From Streptomyces roseolilacinus (GTDB lineage: Bacteria > Actinomycetota > Actinomycetes > Streptomycetales > Streptomycetaceae), in assembly GCF_014649335.1 (NCBI RefSeq), contig NZ_BMSV01000002.1, positions 62,001 through 126,000 of the forward strand: 64,000 nucleotides of DNA, in the 5' to 3' direction. Position 1 is the stretch's first letter. The number at the start of each line of letters is the position of its first letter. Both the position numbers and the translations under genes were made by a program. Positions 33,101 through 41,194 of the stretch are shown here, in pieces. Below the pieces are notes generated by a model. That model was not told where the DNA came from. It made no database searches and was given only the letters and a program-made list of their open reading frames with translations.

Positions 33101-33248
33101 CGAACCGGTCCACGGCGACGGGCGCGGGATCGTCGGCGGCGGTGCTGGGCGGCGCGCCGGCGAGGAGGCCGGCGAGCACGGCCGTGGCCGCGAGGACCGC
33201 CGTCCTCGTTCTCCCGCGGCGCGGGTGGGGCGGGTGGTGTCCGGGCAT
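30165..33248 (-). CDS. secreted GH3 beta-glucosidase/glucanase with CBM-like and Calx-beta domains
   Basis: A 1027-residue exported glycosidase. In order: signal peptide (1-38), a beta-sandwich carbohydrate-binding region resembling CBM11/CIA30 (about 45-225), a Calx-beta-type domain (228-330), the GH3 N-terminal barrel (about 345-690) and the GH3 C-terminal domain (about 720-980). The nucleophile is Asp638 in GFVISDW; LIYGVDAVHGHNNV and KHFVGDGGT are further GH3 landmarks. Exo-acting removal of glucose from beta-glucans is likely. ATG 33248 has AAGGAG. It is 44 bases downstream of the GH30 gene and probably co-transcribed with it, giving a beta-glucan-degrading pair. Confidence 0.92.
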   Translation of the reverse strand: MPGHHPPHPRRGRTRTAVLAATAVLAGLLAGAPPSTAADDPAPVAVDRFEGEVPFADPPADGIFTWGSDTDDRPALSLAQRPDAPEGAKVLEGRYDISGWGGFSHEFATDRPARDWTAHRGVRFWWYGQNKAPLPPGSGRRIHFEIKDGGTSGATSELWTTSFTDDWEGWHLVEIPFSDFVYRADYQPVGGIDQVLGLNAMWGYAFTLPPGSPGAFAVDGVELYGKADPAVTARVVADAAVHPVGEGGTARVRLSVATTGSGPLTEPVTVAYSTGGGSARPGEDFTPVSGTFTFPAGTPSGESRTVAVPTLRDGAAEAAETVPLRLTVAGAKPPAEDPQVVVDAHGLPYLDARLPVKRRVADLVSRMTLAEKAGQMTQAERNALASQGDIASHALGSLLSGGGSVPTPNTPEAWARMVDAYQLRTRATRFQIPLIYGVDAVHGHNNVVGATIMPHNIGIGAGRDPELARRTGAVTAKEVRATGVPWDFAPCLCVTRDERWGRSYESFGEDPALVTAMATVIDGMQGRASGEDLDRNDKVLASAKHFVGDGGTAFGSSSTGSYTTDQGVTRVTREELEAVHLAPFAEAVRRGTGTVMPSYSSLDVIGDDAGPVKMHADAAMINGVLKGRMGFEGFVISDWQAIDQIPGDYPSDVRTSVNAGLDMIMVPTNYRDFTRILREEVTAGRISGARIDDAVSRILTQKFRLGLFEKPYADTTHLAEVGSPAHRAVAREAVAKSQVLLKNDGGVLPLKASQKVYVAGSNADDLGNQAGGWTISWQGSSGRITTGTTILEGMRRAAPDAEVTYSEDASADPAGHDVGVVVVGETPYAEGVGDVGNGHDLELSPADKAAVDKVCAAMRCAVLVVSGRPQLVGDRLGAVDALVASWLPGTEGEGVADVLYGRRPFTGQLPVTWPKSEAQLPLNVGDAVYDPQFPYGWGLTTLAKPVRGGESALKALAAGARALEAAGRGTSPAARKLVGTARLIVQQKMAGGITAASAKPFAEADRLLLRGEPSAAVGRLTAAYRAA

Positions 33249-33292
33249 GGAGGCTCCTTCGGCGCTCGTCCGGCTCGGGTGGGGGAGGGGCG

Positions 33293-35188
33293 TTAGGCGG
33301 CGTCGAAGGTCCACTTCTGGTTGTCGCCGCCCGTGCAGGTCCAGATCTGTGTGCGGGTGCCGTCCGCCGGGGAGCGGTCCCGGACGTCCAGGCACTTGTC
33401 GGCCGCCGGGTTGACCAGGTCGCGGGTGGCGGCGTCGTACGCCCAGCGCTGCGCCCCGGTCCCGTTGCACGCGTACAACTGCGCCGGGGCGCCGTCCGCG
33501 GTGGAGCCGCCCGTCACGTCGAGGCACTTGCCGAGCGCCCGTACGCTGCCGTCCGCCGCGAACGTCCAGTGCTGCGCCGCCGTGCCGTTGCAGGTGTGCA
33601 GCTGCACGGGCGTGCCGTCCGCGGTCGCGCCGCCGGCGACGTCCAGGCACTTGCCGGCCAGGCCGGTGAGGGCGCCGCCGGTCCGGCCGCCGCCCTGGGC
33701 GCCGGTCCAGGTGAACGTGGCGGTGGTGCGGGCCGGGAGGGTGTACGTGAAGGACCGGTCGCCCCAGTCCACCCGCACCGACTGCGCGCCCGTGCCGCCG
33801 TTGTGGGCGATGAGCGCCTTCGAGCCGTCCGGGTTGCGCCAGGCGACGTTCCGGACGGTGCTGTCGGCGGTGGAGGCGATCCGGTGCGCGCCGGGGCGGA
33901 CGAACTTCGTGAGGTGGCCGGTCGTGTAGTACTCGACGGTGTAGTCGACCTGGCCGGCCCGCGGGCCGCCCTCCTGCACGGTGATCAGGCCGGTGCAGGT
34001 GCCGCAGCCGCCGTTGTGCGGGCCCATGTGCTGGTTGAGCGCCAGGCTCCACTTGACGAGGCTGCTGCTCCAGTTGCGGGCGTAGGCGACGATGTCGGCG
34101 AGGTCCTCGTCGTGCTGGTCGGCGATCCAGGTGCCGCCGGAGTGCTCGGTGCTGAACTGCCGCACCGCCGGGTATCGGTCGTGGACCTGGCTGCCGACCG
34201 CCGGGTCGCCGAAGTAGCCGTGCCACGCGATGCCGCCGAACAGCGGGTCCTCGCGGACGCCCGGGTCGGCCAGGACCGCCGCGCCGAAGCCGGCGTAGTC
34301 GCCGTAGTTCCAGTCGTGCACCAGCACCTTGGTGGTGATGCCGGCCGCGCGGAACGCCGGGTACACGTGGTTCTTGGTGAACTCCACCAGGCCGGAGGGG
34401 TTCCAGCTCATGCCGGGGTAGTCCATCGCGGTCGGGTCGTCCGCCCGGCAGCAGTTCGGCTCGTTCTGCACCGACAGGTAGTCGACCTCCACCCCGGCGG
34501 CCCGATAGCTCTGGACGTACTTGACCAGGTACTGGGCGTACGTGGGGTAGTGCTCCCCCTTCAGCCGGCCCATCTGGTCCATGCGGCCGTTGTCCTTCAT
34601 CCAGCCGGGCGCGCTCCACGGCACGCCCTTCACCCGGAGCGCCGGGTTGAGTCGCTTGGCCTGGGCGGTGAGCAGCCGGACGTCGGTGTCGTAGCCGTTG
34701 GCCCCGAAGTCGGCCAGGTCGCAGCAGGTGTCGTCGAGCGACACGTGGCCGGGCCGCGACAGGTCGGACGCGCCGATCGGATTGCGCACGAAGGACAGGC
34801 CGATGCCCTCCGTGGGGGAGAACAGCCTGCGCATCACCGTGTCGCGGGTGGCCGCGCTGACGGGGCCGCCGCGCAGCAGGTGGGCGGTGGTGTCCGTGAG
34901 GGACGCGCCGCCGCCCTCGAACCGCTGGTACGTGGTGCCCTCGTCGACGGTGATCGTACGGGCGGCCGTACCGCCGGCGGGGCCGAAGGCGAGGGGCGCC
35001 TGCTGGGCGAGACCTCGGGTGACGGTCCGGCCCGCGGCGTCCGAGGTGGTGGTCAGCCACACGTCGACCCGCTCGTTCGCGGCCTGCGCCGTGCCGGGTC
35101 CCGCGGCGACGAGGGCGCCGGCCGCGAGGACGCAGGCCACCAGTGAGGCCACGAGGCGGCGGGGCCTTCCGCGTCGGGTGCTGCGCAT
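33293..35188 (-). CDS. secreted GH30 glucosylceramidase/glucanase with C-terminal ricin-type CBM13
   Basis: A 631-residue exported enzyme: signal peptide (1-37), GH30 barrel with its side beta-domain (about 40-495) and a ricin B-type lectin domain (about 503-631). The acid/base is Glu243 in SVQNEPN and the nucleophile Glu348 in STEHSGG. The lectin domain has three beta-trefoil repeats marked by QHW, QRW and QKW. GH30 members of this subgroup cut beta-1,6- or beta-1,3-glucan or glucosylceramide; the exact linkage is uncertain. The ATG at 35188 has AAGGAG, and the stop is TAA. It is first gene of the pair with GH3. Confidence 0.92.
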   Translation of the reverse strand: MRSTRRGRPRRLVASLVACVLAAGALVAAGPGTAQAANERVDVWLTTTSDAAGRTVTRGLAQQAPLAFGPAGGTAARTITVDEGTTYQRFEGGGASLTDTTAHLLRGGPVSAATRDTVMRRLFSPTEGIGLSFVRNPIGASDLSRPGHVSLDDTCCDLADFGANGYDTDVRLLTAQAKRLNPALRVKGVPWSAPGWMKDNGRMDQMGRLKGEHYPTYAQYLVKYVQSYRAAGVEVDYLSVQNEPNCCRADDPTAMDYPGMSWNPSGLVEFTKNHVYPAFRAAGITTKVLVHDWNYGDYAGFGAAVLADPGVREDPLFGGIAWHGYFGDPAVGSQVHDRYPAVRQFSTEHSGGTWIADQHDEDLADIVAYARNWSSSLVKWSLALNQHMGPHNGGCGTCTGLITVQEGGPRAGQVDYTVEYYTTGHLTKFVRPGAHRIASTADSTVRNVAWRNPDGSKALIAHNGGTGAQSVRVDWGDRSFTYTLPARTTATFTWTGAQGGGRTGGALTGLAGKCLDVAGGATADGTPVQLHTCNGTAAQHWTFAADGSVRALGKCLDVTGGSTADGAPAQLYACNGTGAQRWAYDAATRDLVNPAADKCLDVRDRSPADGTRTQIWTCTGGDNQKWTFDAA

Positions 35189-35346
35189 GGTGCTCCTTCC
35201 CAGGGGGGGGGCGCCGCCGGAGGGGGCGCGGCACGGGGCGAGGCGGACGAGGGGAGGTGCCGGAACGGAGGCGGGGAGGCGTCCGTGCGGTCCGTGCGCT
35301 CTTCCTTCACTGCCTGAATGCGACTCACTGCTTAACTTGAGGCTTG

Positions 35347-35375
35347 ATTTAAGTGGCGTCACGCGGTGGCGTCAA
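35347..35375 (-). promoter_or_regulatory. promoter of the GH30-GH3 operon
   Basis: On the minus strand TTGACG (35375-35370) is followed after exactly 17 bases by TTAAAT (35352-35347), in one of the few AT-rich stretches of this region. The motif GGCGTC(A) is repeated three times across the -35 area (35355, 35368 and 35376, plus strand). The transcript would have a leader of about 150 bases. Confidence 0.55.
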
Positions 35376-35399
35376 GGCGTCGCACCGGAGTAACTCATG

Positions 35400-35748
35400 T
35401 GTCCCGCGGGTCTGGTGAGAGCCCGGCGGCCGGGCGGGGCGGCGCGGCCGCGTTCACCTTCTGGAACCCGCACGGCGTCCCGGGGGCGTCGGGTCCGGCC
35501 TCGAGGGCGGGTGCGGGGAGGCTCGGCCGGTGCCCGGCCATGGGGGGCGGCCCGCCTCCGCGCCGGTGGCCGGTCGGGGGCCGCGAGGACATCGGCGGCG
35601 CCGGTGCGCGCCCGCTCACCCGTGGTGGTCGGCGCGACGGCCGCCGCGGCGGGTCCGGCGGGACGCGCCCGCCGGAGCGGGCGGCCGGGGCCTGCCGCCA
35701 CCGGGGAAGGGTGCCGGAGGGGGAGAAGCGGGGGGGGTCCGGAGGGGG
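35400..35748. other. intergenic stretch, no gene seen
   Basis: About 350 bases of very G+C-rich sequence between the GH30 promoter and the LysR-like gene. Open frames exist on both strands but have no ribosome binding site, no recognisable protein pattern and Arg/Gly/Pro-rich translations typical of chance frames. Confidence 0.6.
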
Positions 35749-36528
35749 TCAGGAACGGCGGCGCGGCCGGCCGCGGCGGGCGCCCTGTGTGGTGCCGGAG
35801 CCGCGCCGCGGGGTCTTCCCCGCCTGCTGCCCGCCGCCGCCCCGCCGCTGGGTGCCGCCCGCTCCCGAGCCGCCGGCGGCGCGCTTGGCCTTCGGTTCCT
35901 CCGCGCCGGCGGCCGGGCGGCGGCCGCGCGTGCTGTTCACCGTCCGCCCGCGGACGATCCCGATGAAGTCCTCCACCCGGTCCGTCGTCCGCTCCTCCGG
36001 CCACGACAGCGCCACCCGCGACTGCGGTACGCCCGTGACCGGCCGGTACGTGAGGTCCCTGCGGTGGTGCAGCCGGGCCAGCGACTGCGGGACGACCAGC
36101 AGCCCCACGTTCGCGGCGACCAGTTCCACGGCGTCCGCCGTCGTGGCGGGGCGCTCGAAGGCGGGCCGCCCCGGCGGGCGCTCCCAGTCGAGGGTGTCGT
36201 CGAGCGGGTGGAACACGATCTCGTCGGCGAGGTCGTCGGCGGACACCTCGTCGACGGCGCCGATGACGTGGTCCTTGGGGATCACGACCACCGTCGTCTC
36301 GGTGTACAGCGGGATGGCGCTGAGGTCCGTCCGGTCGACCGGGAGCCGGACGAGACCGGCGTCCGCGTCACCGCGGCGCAGCGCGTCCTGCGCCTCGGCG
36401 GCGGACACGGCGACGAGGTCCAGCGGCACCTCCGGCAGCCGCTCCCGCCAGATCCGCACCCACTTCGCGGGTGTCACACCCGGGACGTACGCGAGCCTGA
36501 ACGAGGAGGGTGCTTCCGAGCCTGTCAC
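35749..36528 (-). CDS. LysR-type substrate-binding domain protein lacking a helix-turn-helix
   Basis: A 259-residue protein. Residues 10-195 are the periplasmic-binding-like effector domain of LysR regulators (FRLAYVPGVTPAKWVRIWRE, LVAVSAAEAQDALRRGDADAGL, then VELVAANVGLLVVPQSLARL). There is no N-terminal winged helix; the protein starts directly at the effector domain. The last 65 residues are a Lys/Arg/Gly-rich basic tail that might bind nucleic acid non-specifically. It is divergent from a DUF5997 gene 57 bases away, a pairing that may be functional. It could be a truncated regulator, but the intact reading frame argues for a working protein. Confidence 0.75.
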   Translation of the reverse strand: MTGSEAPSSFRLAYVPGVTPAKWVRIWRERLPEVPLDLVAVSAAEAQDALRRGDADAGLVRLPVDRTDLSAIPLYTETTVVVIPKDHVIGAVDEVSADDLADEIVFHPLDDTLDWERPPGRPAFERPATTADAVELVAANVGLLVVPQSLARLHHRRDLTYRPVTGVPQSRVALSWPEERTTDRVEDFIGIVRGRTVNSTRGRRPAAGAEEPKAKRAAGGSGAGGTQRRGGGGQQAGKTPRRGSGTTQGARRGRPRRRS

Positions 36529-36585
36529 CCGGCCAGGTTACCGGGCGTGGTCGGGAGCCGCGCACATGCTCGATATCCTGGGCGT

Positions 36586-36981
36586 ATGACGTCGCACCGC
36601 ACCACCCAGACGATGAAGCCCGCGACCGCGGCGAAGAAGCTGGGTGTCTACCTCGAGGCCACCCCCGCAGAGTTCCAGGAGGGTGTTGTCTCGCGCGACG
36701 AGCTGAACGCCCTGCAGACCGACCCGCCCGAGTGGCTGCGGGAGCTGCGGCGCAACGGCCCGCACCCCCGCCCCGTGGTCGCGGCCCGGCTCGGTGTCTC
36801 CATCTCGGGCCTCGCCCGCGGCGGGGTCACCGAGGCCCTCACCACCGACCAGATCGAGGCCCTGCGGGCGGAGAACCCCGAGTGGCTGCAGAAGGAGCGG
36901 GCCACGCAGGCGGAGGTCCGCAAGGAGGCCGCGCGGATCAAGGAGAAGCACGCCGAGAAGGGCGAGGCCCCGCAGGCCTGA
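36586..36981 (+). CDS. DUF5997 family protein
   Basis: A 131-residue actinobacterial protein that begins TMKPATAAKKLGVYLEATP and contains RNGPHPRPVVAARLGVSISG and a highly charged C-terminal helix (ERATQAEVRKEAARIKEKH). The VVAARLGVSISGLAR segment has the look of a small helix-turn-helix, so DNA binding is possible but unproven. It is divergent from the LysR-like effector-domain gene. Start ATG 36586. Confidence 0.78.
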   Translation: MTSHRTTQTMKPATAAKKLGVYLEATPAEFQEGVVSRDELNALQTDPPEWLRELRRNGPHPRPVVAARLGVSISGLARGGVTEALTTDQIEALRAENPEWLQKERATQAEVRKEAARIKEKHAEKGEAPQA

Positions 36982-37021
36982 CGCCCGGCCCCGCCCGTAC
37001 CGGGGCGGGGGAGTACGACCC

Positions 37022-37056
37022 CGGCCCGGCCGCCCCGCACAGGGGCGGCCGGGCCG
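37022..37056. terminator. bidirectional terminator between DUF5997 and PASTA-like genes
   Basis: Fifteen-base perfect arms (37022-37036 and 37042-37056) and a 5-base GCACA loop between two convergent genes. Confidence 0.75.
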
Positions 37057-37101
37057 CTTCACGTGCCGGGCCGCCTCACGTGCCGGGCGGGCGGTGCCGG
37101 G

Positions 37102-38148
37102 TCAGCACCAGCGGGTGTGCCGGCACGGGCTCCAGCCGTCGCCGCCCCCGGACGACCCGCCGGACGACCCGTCCGACCCGCCGGGGAAGCCGTTCGGCCA
37201 GTCCGACGTGCGGTTGCGGTCGCGCGGGTACGGGTCGAGGTAGTCCGGGTCGCCGTCCTCGTCCCGGTCGGGCAGGCGCGCGTCGCCGCCGGTCCCCCGG
37301 TCCGGCTCGGGGCAGGCGATGTCCGGCGAGGACAGGTACAGCGTCACCCACTCGTCCCGGGGGACCCTCGCGCCCTGCGCCGGGTCGTGCGCGCAGACCC
37401 GCCAGTGGTCGTACTCGCCCTCGTCGGGCAGCTTGTCGTTGCGGTACGCCGTCTCCGCGCGGAGCCTGTCCTCGTCCACGCCCAGCGCGAGGACCTCCTT
37501 GCGGGCGGTCACCCACGTCTTCCACACCAGTTCGGGCATCACCGGCCACGGCAGGGGCGCGCCGTCCGCCTCCGGGCACGGGTCGCCCGTGTGCACGGCG
37601 GCAAAGTCCACCGTCGGGCTCTCCCCCGTCCCGCCGACCTCCTGGAAGCACACCGTCCACAGGGAGCGGGCCATGATGTCCTTCCCCTCGTCGGACGCGT
37701 CGTGGTAGGCGACCGTGTAGCCCCGCTCGCCCGCCTTCGCGAACGCCACGTCGAGGGTCTGGCCCCGCAGGTCCGGCAGGGCCGGCCGCGGCGGCGGTGG
37801 CGACGGCGTCGGCAGTGACGGCGAGGACGGCGCGGGGGTGCTCGGCCGCACCGCCTCGGCGTCCGCCGCCTCCTGCCGGGCCGCGTCCTTCTCCGGTTCG
37901 GGCGTCACCGAGCCGAGCAGCGCCGCCGCGGCGACCGTCGCCACGACCTTGCCCGCCTTCGGCCACGGGCTGCCCCGCCACACCAGCACCAGCGCCGCGA
38001 TCAGCGCGGCCGCGCCGAGGCCGGGCGCGATCAGGCCCAGCAGGGGGATCGCGGCGAGGGAGCCGACCCGGGCCCGGTTCGTCCGCCACCAGGGCCGGCG
38101 CGACGGGTCGGGCGGTGCGGGGCTCTCGGTGGCTCTCGGGCCGGACAT
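37102..38148 (-). CDS. membrane-anchored protein with PASTA-like repeats and Asp-rich C-terminus
   Basis: A 348-residue protein: short cytoplasmic start, two adjacent hydrophobic helices (about 28-63), a Pro/Ser/Thr-rich linker (about 75-118), then two PASTA-like modules (about 120-190 and 200-275) of the form LPDLRGQTLDVAFAKAGERG ... WTVCFQ and MPELVWKTW ... WRVCAHDP. The C-terminus has DRDEDGDPDYLDPYPRDRN, like a thrombospondin type-3 calcium loop, and a Gly/Ser-rich tail ending in two cysteines. PASTA domains bind peptidoglycan or beta-lactams; a cell-surface role is likely. ATG 38148 is preceded by AGAGG. Confidence 0.7.
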   Translation of the reverse strand: MSGPRATESPAPPDPSRRPWWRTNRARVGSLAAIPLLGLIAPGLGAAALIAALVLVWRGSPWPKAGKVVATVAAAALLGSVTPEPEKDAARQEAADAEAVRPSTPAPSSPSLPTPSPPPPRPALPDLRGQTLDVAFAKAGERGYTVAYHDASDEGKDIMARSLWTVCFQEVGGTGESPTVDFAAVHTGDPCPEADGAPLPWPVMPELVWKTWVTARKEVLALGVDEDRLRAETAYRNDKLPDEGEYDHWRVCAHDPAQGARVPRDEWVTLYLSSPDIACPEPDRGTGGDARLPDRDEDGDPDYLDPYPRDRNRTSDWPNGFPGGSDGSSGGSSGGGDGWSPCRHTRWC

Positions 38149-38278
38149 GGTGGTGCCTCTCGGGTCGTACGGTCGTCCGGCCGCATCGTACTCAGAATCG
38201 GAATGCATCCTTCCGGGTGGTCGGTGTGCACCTCCCGGTGCGCGGCGAGCGGCTTCTGAAGGGCCGTGAGGACCCGGA

Positions 38279-39637
38279 TCAGGCCGGGTGCCCGCCCCCA
38301 CCCGTGCGGAACGGCGGCGCGGCGGGCGCCGGCCCCAGGGTCGTCGTGCCCGGCGCGGCCCGGTGGCCCAGCCCGGTGCGGTACGCGTCCAGGGCCGCCT
38401 CGACCCGGCCCGTACGGCGCAGCAGGTCGCCCAGCAGCCGGCACAGGTCCGCGAGGTCGCCCGACGCCCCGCTCCGCTCCAGCAGGCCGAGCGCCAGGAC
38501 GTAGTGCTCCTCGGCGGCCTCGGCGTCGCCGCGCTCCTCGGCGATGAGCCCCAGCAGCCGGTGGGCGCCGCCCGCGTGCACGGCGCCGCGCCCGTCGTCC
38601 AGGTCCAGCACCGCCGACAGCAGCCCGGCGGCCTCGTCGTACCGGCCGAGCCGCCGCAGCACGTCCGCCAGCTCCACCTCCACCTGCGCGGTGTAGAGCG
38701 CCGCCCGGCGGGCCGCCAGCATCTCCCGTGCCGTACGCAACTCCCTCTCCGCGGCGTCCAGTTCGCCGCTCTGCGCCTTGACGTAGCCGCGCATCCAGTG
38801 GCAGTGCGCCAGGTCGGTCCCCAGCCGCAGCTGCCGGTACATCGCCTGGGCCTTCGCGAGCGACGCGTCGGCGTCGGCCGTACGCCCCTCCGCCAGGAAC
38901 GTCCGCGCGACCTGCCGGTGCATCCCCGCCACCAGGGCCGGGTCGTCGACCCGCGGCGCCAGGGCGAGCGCCAGCTCCGCCGCGTGCGCCGCGCGGGCGT
39001 GCGCGCCCATGTCGATGTAGGGCCCGATGGCCGCCGCGTACAGCATCACCAGGGCCTCCGGGTCGGCGAGGCCGCTGCCGGTCAGCTCGTCGATGGCGGA
39101 CTCCAGCAGGTAGCAGGCGTACCGCAGTTCCCCGGCAAGCAGGTGGGCGACGGCCCGCCCCCGGACCGCGCGGGCCCGGCGCGGGAGCGGTTCGCCGGCC
39201 AGCAGCCGCTCCGCCGCGGTGAAGTGCCGTCCGGCGTCCGCGAGGTCCCCGGTCTCCAGGGCGCAGTCGCCGAGCCCGAGCAGCGCCTCCGCCCGCTCGG
39301 CGGCCAGGCCGTGCCGCTCGGCGTCGGCGAGCAGCCGCCGGTACCGCTCGGCGGCCTCGTCGGCGGAGCCGGTGGCGAGCGCCCGCTGGGCGTCGGTCAG
39401 TGCGAGCCGCAGCTCGGTGGCGAGGCGGGCGGGGCGGCCGGTGGTCAGCTCCTCGTACGACGTGCCCAGCCGCCCGGCGAGGAAGCGCAGCGCCGTCTCC
39501 GAGGGGCGCACCCGCCCCGACTCCAGCGTCGAGACGTACGCCGCCGTGTAGGAGGGCTCCGCCAGCTGCCGCTGCGTCAGACCCCGTTCGGTACGCAGCC
39601 GCTGAACGCGGCGGCCGATCTCGGCCGGTTCGTCCAT
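38279..39637 (-). CDS. XRE-type HTH regulator with TPR repeats
   Basis: A 452-residue protein. Residues 6-62 are a Cro/C1-type helix-turn-helix (RRVQRLRTERGLTQRQLAE and YVSTLESGRVRPSETAL), followed by about ten TPR-like helix pairs (65-435). This layout is shared by many Streptomyces regulators that sense peptides or protein partners. I chose ATG 39637, which has AGGGGG upstream and gives the family N-terminus. It is divergent from the M64 peptidase gene with a 150-base gap, so that gene is a candidate target. Confidence 0.85.
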   Translation of the reverse strand: MDEPAEIGRRVQRLRTERGLTQRQLAEPSYTAAYVSTLESGRVRPSETALRFLAGRLGTSYEELTTGRPARLATELRLALTDAQRALATGSADEAAERYRRLLADAERHGLAAERAEALLGLGDCALETGDLADAGRHFTAAERLLAGEPLPRRARAVRGRAVAHLLAGELRYACYLLESAIDELTGSGLADPEALVMLYAAAIGPYIDMGAHARAAHAAELALALAPRVDDPALVAGMHRQVARTFLAEGRTADADASLAKAQAMYRQLRLGTDLAHCHWMRGYVKAQSGELDAAERELRTAREMLAARRAALYTAQVEVELADVLRRLGRYDEAAGLLSAVLDLDDGRGAVHAGGAHRLLGLIAEERGDAEAAEEHYVLALGLLERSGASGDLADLCRLLGDLLRRTGRVEAALDAYRTGLGHRAAPGTTTLGPAPAAPPFRTGGGGHPA

Positions 39638-39787
39638 CGAAACCCCCTGGTCGCTCGAACTCCCCAGTATCCAGGGGCTCCTGGCCATTGCGCAGCCACC
39701 GTGCGCACCCCTACCTTAAGCGACCTGTTCATCGCATTTAATTCTCCGCTTAACCCCCGTCCCGACCCCTCGTCGCCAGGAGGCCCC

Positions 39788-41149
39788 GTGCGCCCCTCTC
39801 CCCTGCGCAGAACGCTGACGGCCGCCGGTGTGGCCGCGGCCGTCACCGCCGCCCTCGCCGCCGGACCCGGCACCGCCGCCGCCGGACCCGCGCAGCCGGC
39901 CGCGCCGGCCGAGCGGGTGGAGGTGGAGGTGCCCGGACCCGAGCACGGCACCGTCGCCGGCTCGGGCCACGTCCTGGTCCCCGCCGCCGGCCACGACCGG
40001 CCCGCGTCCCGGCTCTCCGAGGCCCAGGCCCGCGTCGACGGCACCGTCACCAAGGCCGTCGACAACGGCCCCACCGCCGACCGGCTGGACGTCGTCGTCA
40101 TCGGCGACGGCTACACCGCCGGCGAACTGCCGCGCTTCCACGCCGACGCCCGTGCCAAGTGGGCCGAGATCGCCGCGGTCGAGCCCTACACGACGTACCA
40201 GGGCCTGTTCAACGTCTGGACCGTCGACGCCGTCTCCCGCGAGTCCGGCGTCACCGGCGACCCCGACCGGACCACCGTGCGCGACACCGCGCTCGGCTCC
40301 TTCTTCTGGTGCGGCGACATCGAGCGGCTCCTCTGCGTCGACCAGGACAAGGTCGACGCGTACGCGGCGCTCGCCCCGGAGGCGGACCTGGTCCTCGTCC
40401 TCGCCAACAGCGCCAAGTACGGCGGCGCCGGCTACAACGAGCCCAGCCAGACCCTCGGGTACGCGGGCATCTCCACGGCCTCCGCGGGCAACGAGAAGTC
40501 CGGCCAGGTCGCCGTCCACGAGACCGGCCACTCGCTCGGCGGCCTCGCCGACGAGTACTTCCACCCCGGCACGCCCGGCTACGAGCGGTACACCGGCAAG
40601 GAGCCCGCCGACCCCAACGTCTCGACCCTCGACGCCGCCCGCCTGGCCGAGCGGCGCGCCAAGTGGTACCGCTGGCTGGGCGAGGAGTCGCCGGACGGCG
40701 GCACGGTCGGCGCGTACGAGGGCGGCGGCTACTTCACCACCGGGCTGTACCGGCCCACGGACAACTCCCTCATGCGGGTCCTGGACAAGCCGTTCAACCT
40801 GCCCGGCGTCGAGGCGATGATCGCGGGCTTCTACCGCCACGCCAGGCCGGCCACCGCCCTCACCCCCGCCGGCACGACGCTGCGCGGCGACCGGGCGGCG
40901 AGGATCGCCGTCCCCCGCCTCACCGCCGCCGACGGCCACCGGCTCACCGTCCGCTGGTCCCTGGACGGCCGCGAACTGCCCCGCCTGGCGGGCCGCACCG
41001 AGGTGCGCGTCACGGAACTGGGCCTGCGCCCCGGCGACCTGCGCGCGCACAGGCTGTCCGTGACGGTCGAGGACCGCACGGACGCCGTCCGCGACCCGGC
41101 CGTCGCGGACACCCTGAGGATCTCCTTCGACTGGCGCGTCCGCCGCTGA
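39788..41149 (+). CDS. secreted M64-family zinc metallopeptidase
   Basis: A 453-residue exported peptidase: signal peptide to about residue 32, a Ser/Pro-poor N-domain, the catalytic domain (about 95-340) and a C-terminal beta-sandwich (about 350-453). The zinc site is HETGHSLGGLADEY with His244, Glu245, His248 and Asp255 as the third ligand, the M64 (IgA-peptidase) signature. DVVVIGDGYTAGELPRFHAD is the conserved start of the catalytic domain. GTG 39788 has AGGAGG directly upstream. Actinomycete members are generic secreted proteases; immunoglobulin cleavage is not implied. Confidence 0.9.
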   Translation: MRPSPLRRTLTAAGVAAAVTAALAAGPGTAAAGPAQPAAPAERVEVEVPGPEHGTVAGSGHVLVPAAGHDRPASRLSEAQARVDGTVTKAVDNGPTADRLDVVVIGDGYTAGELPRFHADARAKWAEIAAVEPYTTYQGLFNVWTVDAVSRESGVTGDPDRTTVRDTALGSFFWCGDIERLLCVDQDKVDAYAALAPEADLVLVLANSAKYGGAGYNEPSQTLGYAGISTASAGNEKSGQVAVHETGHSLGGLADEYFHPGTPGYERYTGKEPADPNVSTLDAARLAERRAKWYRWLGEESPDGGTVGAYEGGGYFTTGLYRPTDNSLMRVLDKPFNLPGVEAMIAGFYRHARPATALTPAGTTLRGDRAARIAVPRLTAADGHRLTVRWSLDGRELPRLAGRTEVRVTELGLRPGDLRAHRLSVTVEDRTDAVRDPAVADTLRISFDWRVRR

Positions 41150-41161
41150 GCCGGACGGCGG

Positions 41162-41189
41162 GGCCCCGCCCGCGCGGGCGGGCGGGGCC
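41162..41189. terminator. hairpin between M64 peptidase and EF-G-like genes
   Basis: Nine-base arms GGCCCCGCC and GGCGGGGCC enclose 10 bases, between convergent stop codons at 41149 and 41195. Confidence 0.55.
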
Positions 41190-41194
41190 GGGGG

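Noticed and set aside
30165..35234. A single open frame of about 1,690 codons that could read as a GH30-GH3 fusion
   Set aside because: Only its C-terminal part (GH3) makes protein sense; the GH30 enzyme lies in a different frame with its own start, ribosome binding site and TAA stop at 33293.
35397..35966. Possible gene on the plus strand before and over the LysR-like gene
   Set aside because: No ribosome binding site, Arg-rich chance-like translation, and overlap with a convincing protein on the other strand.
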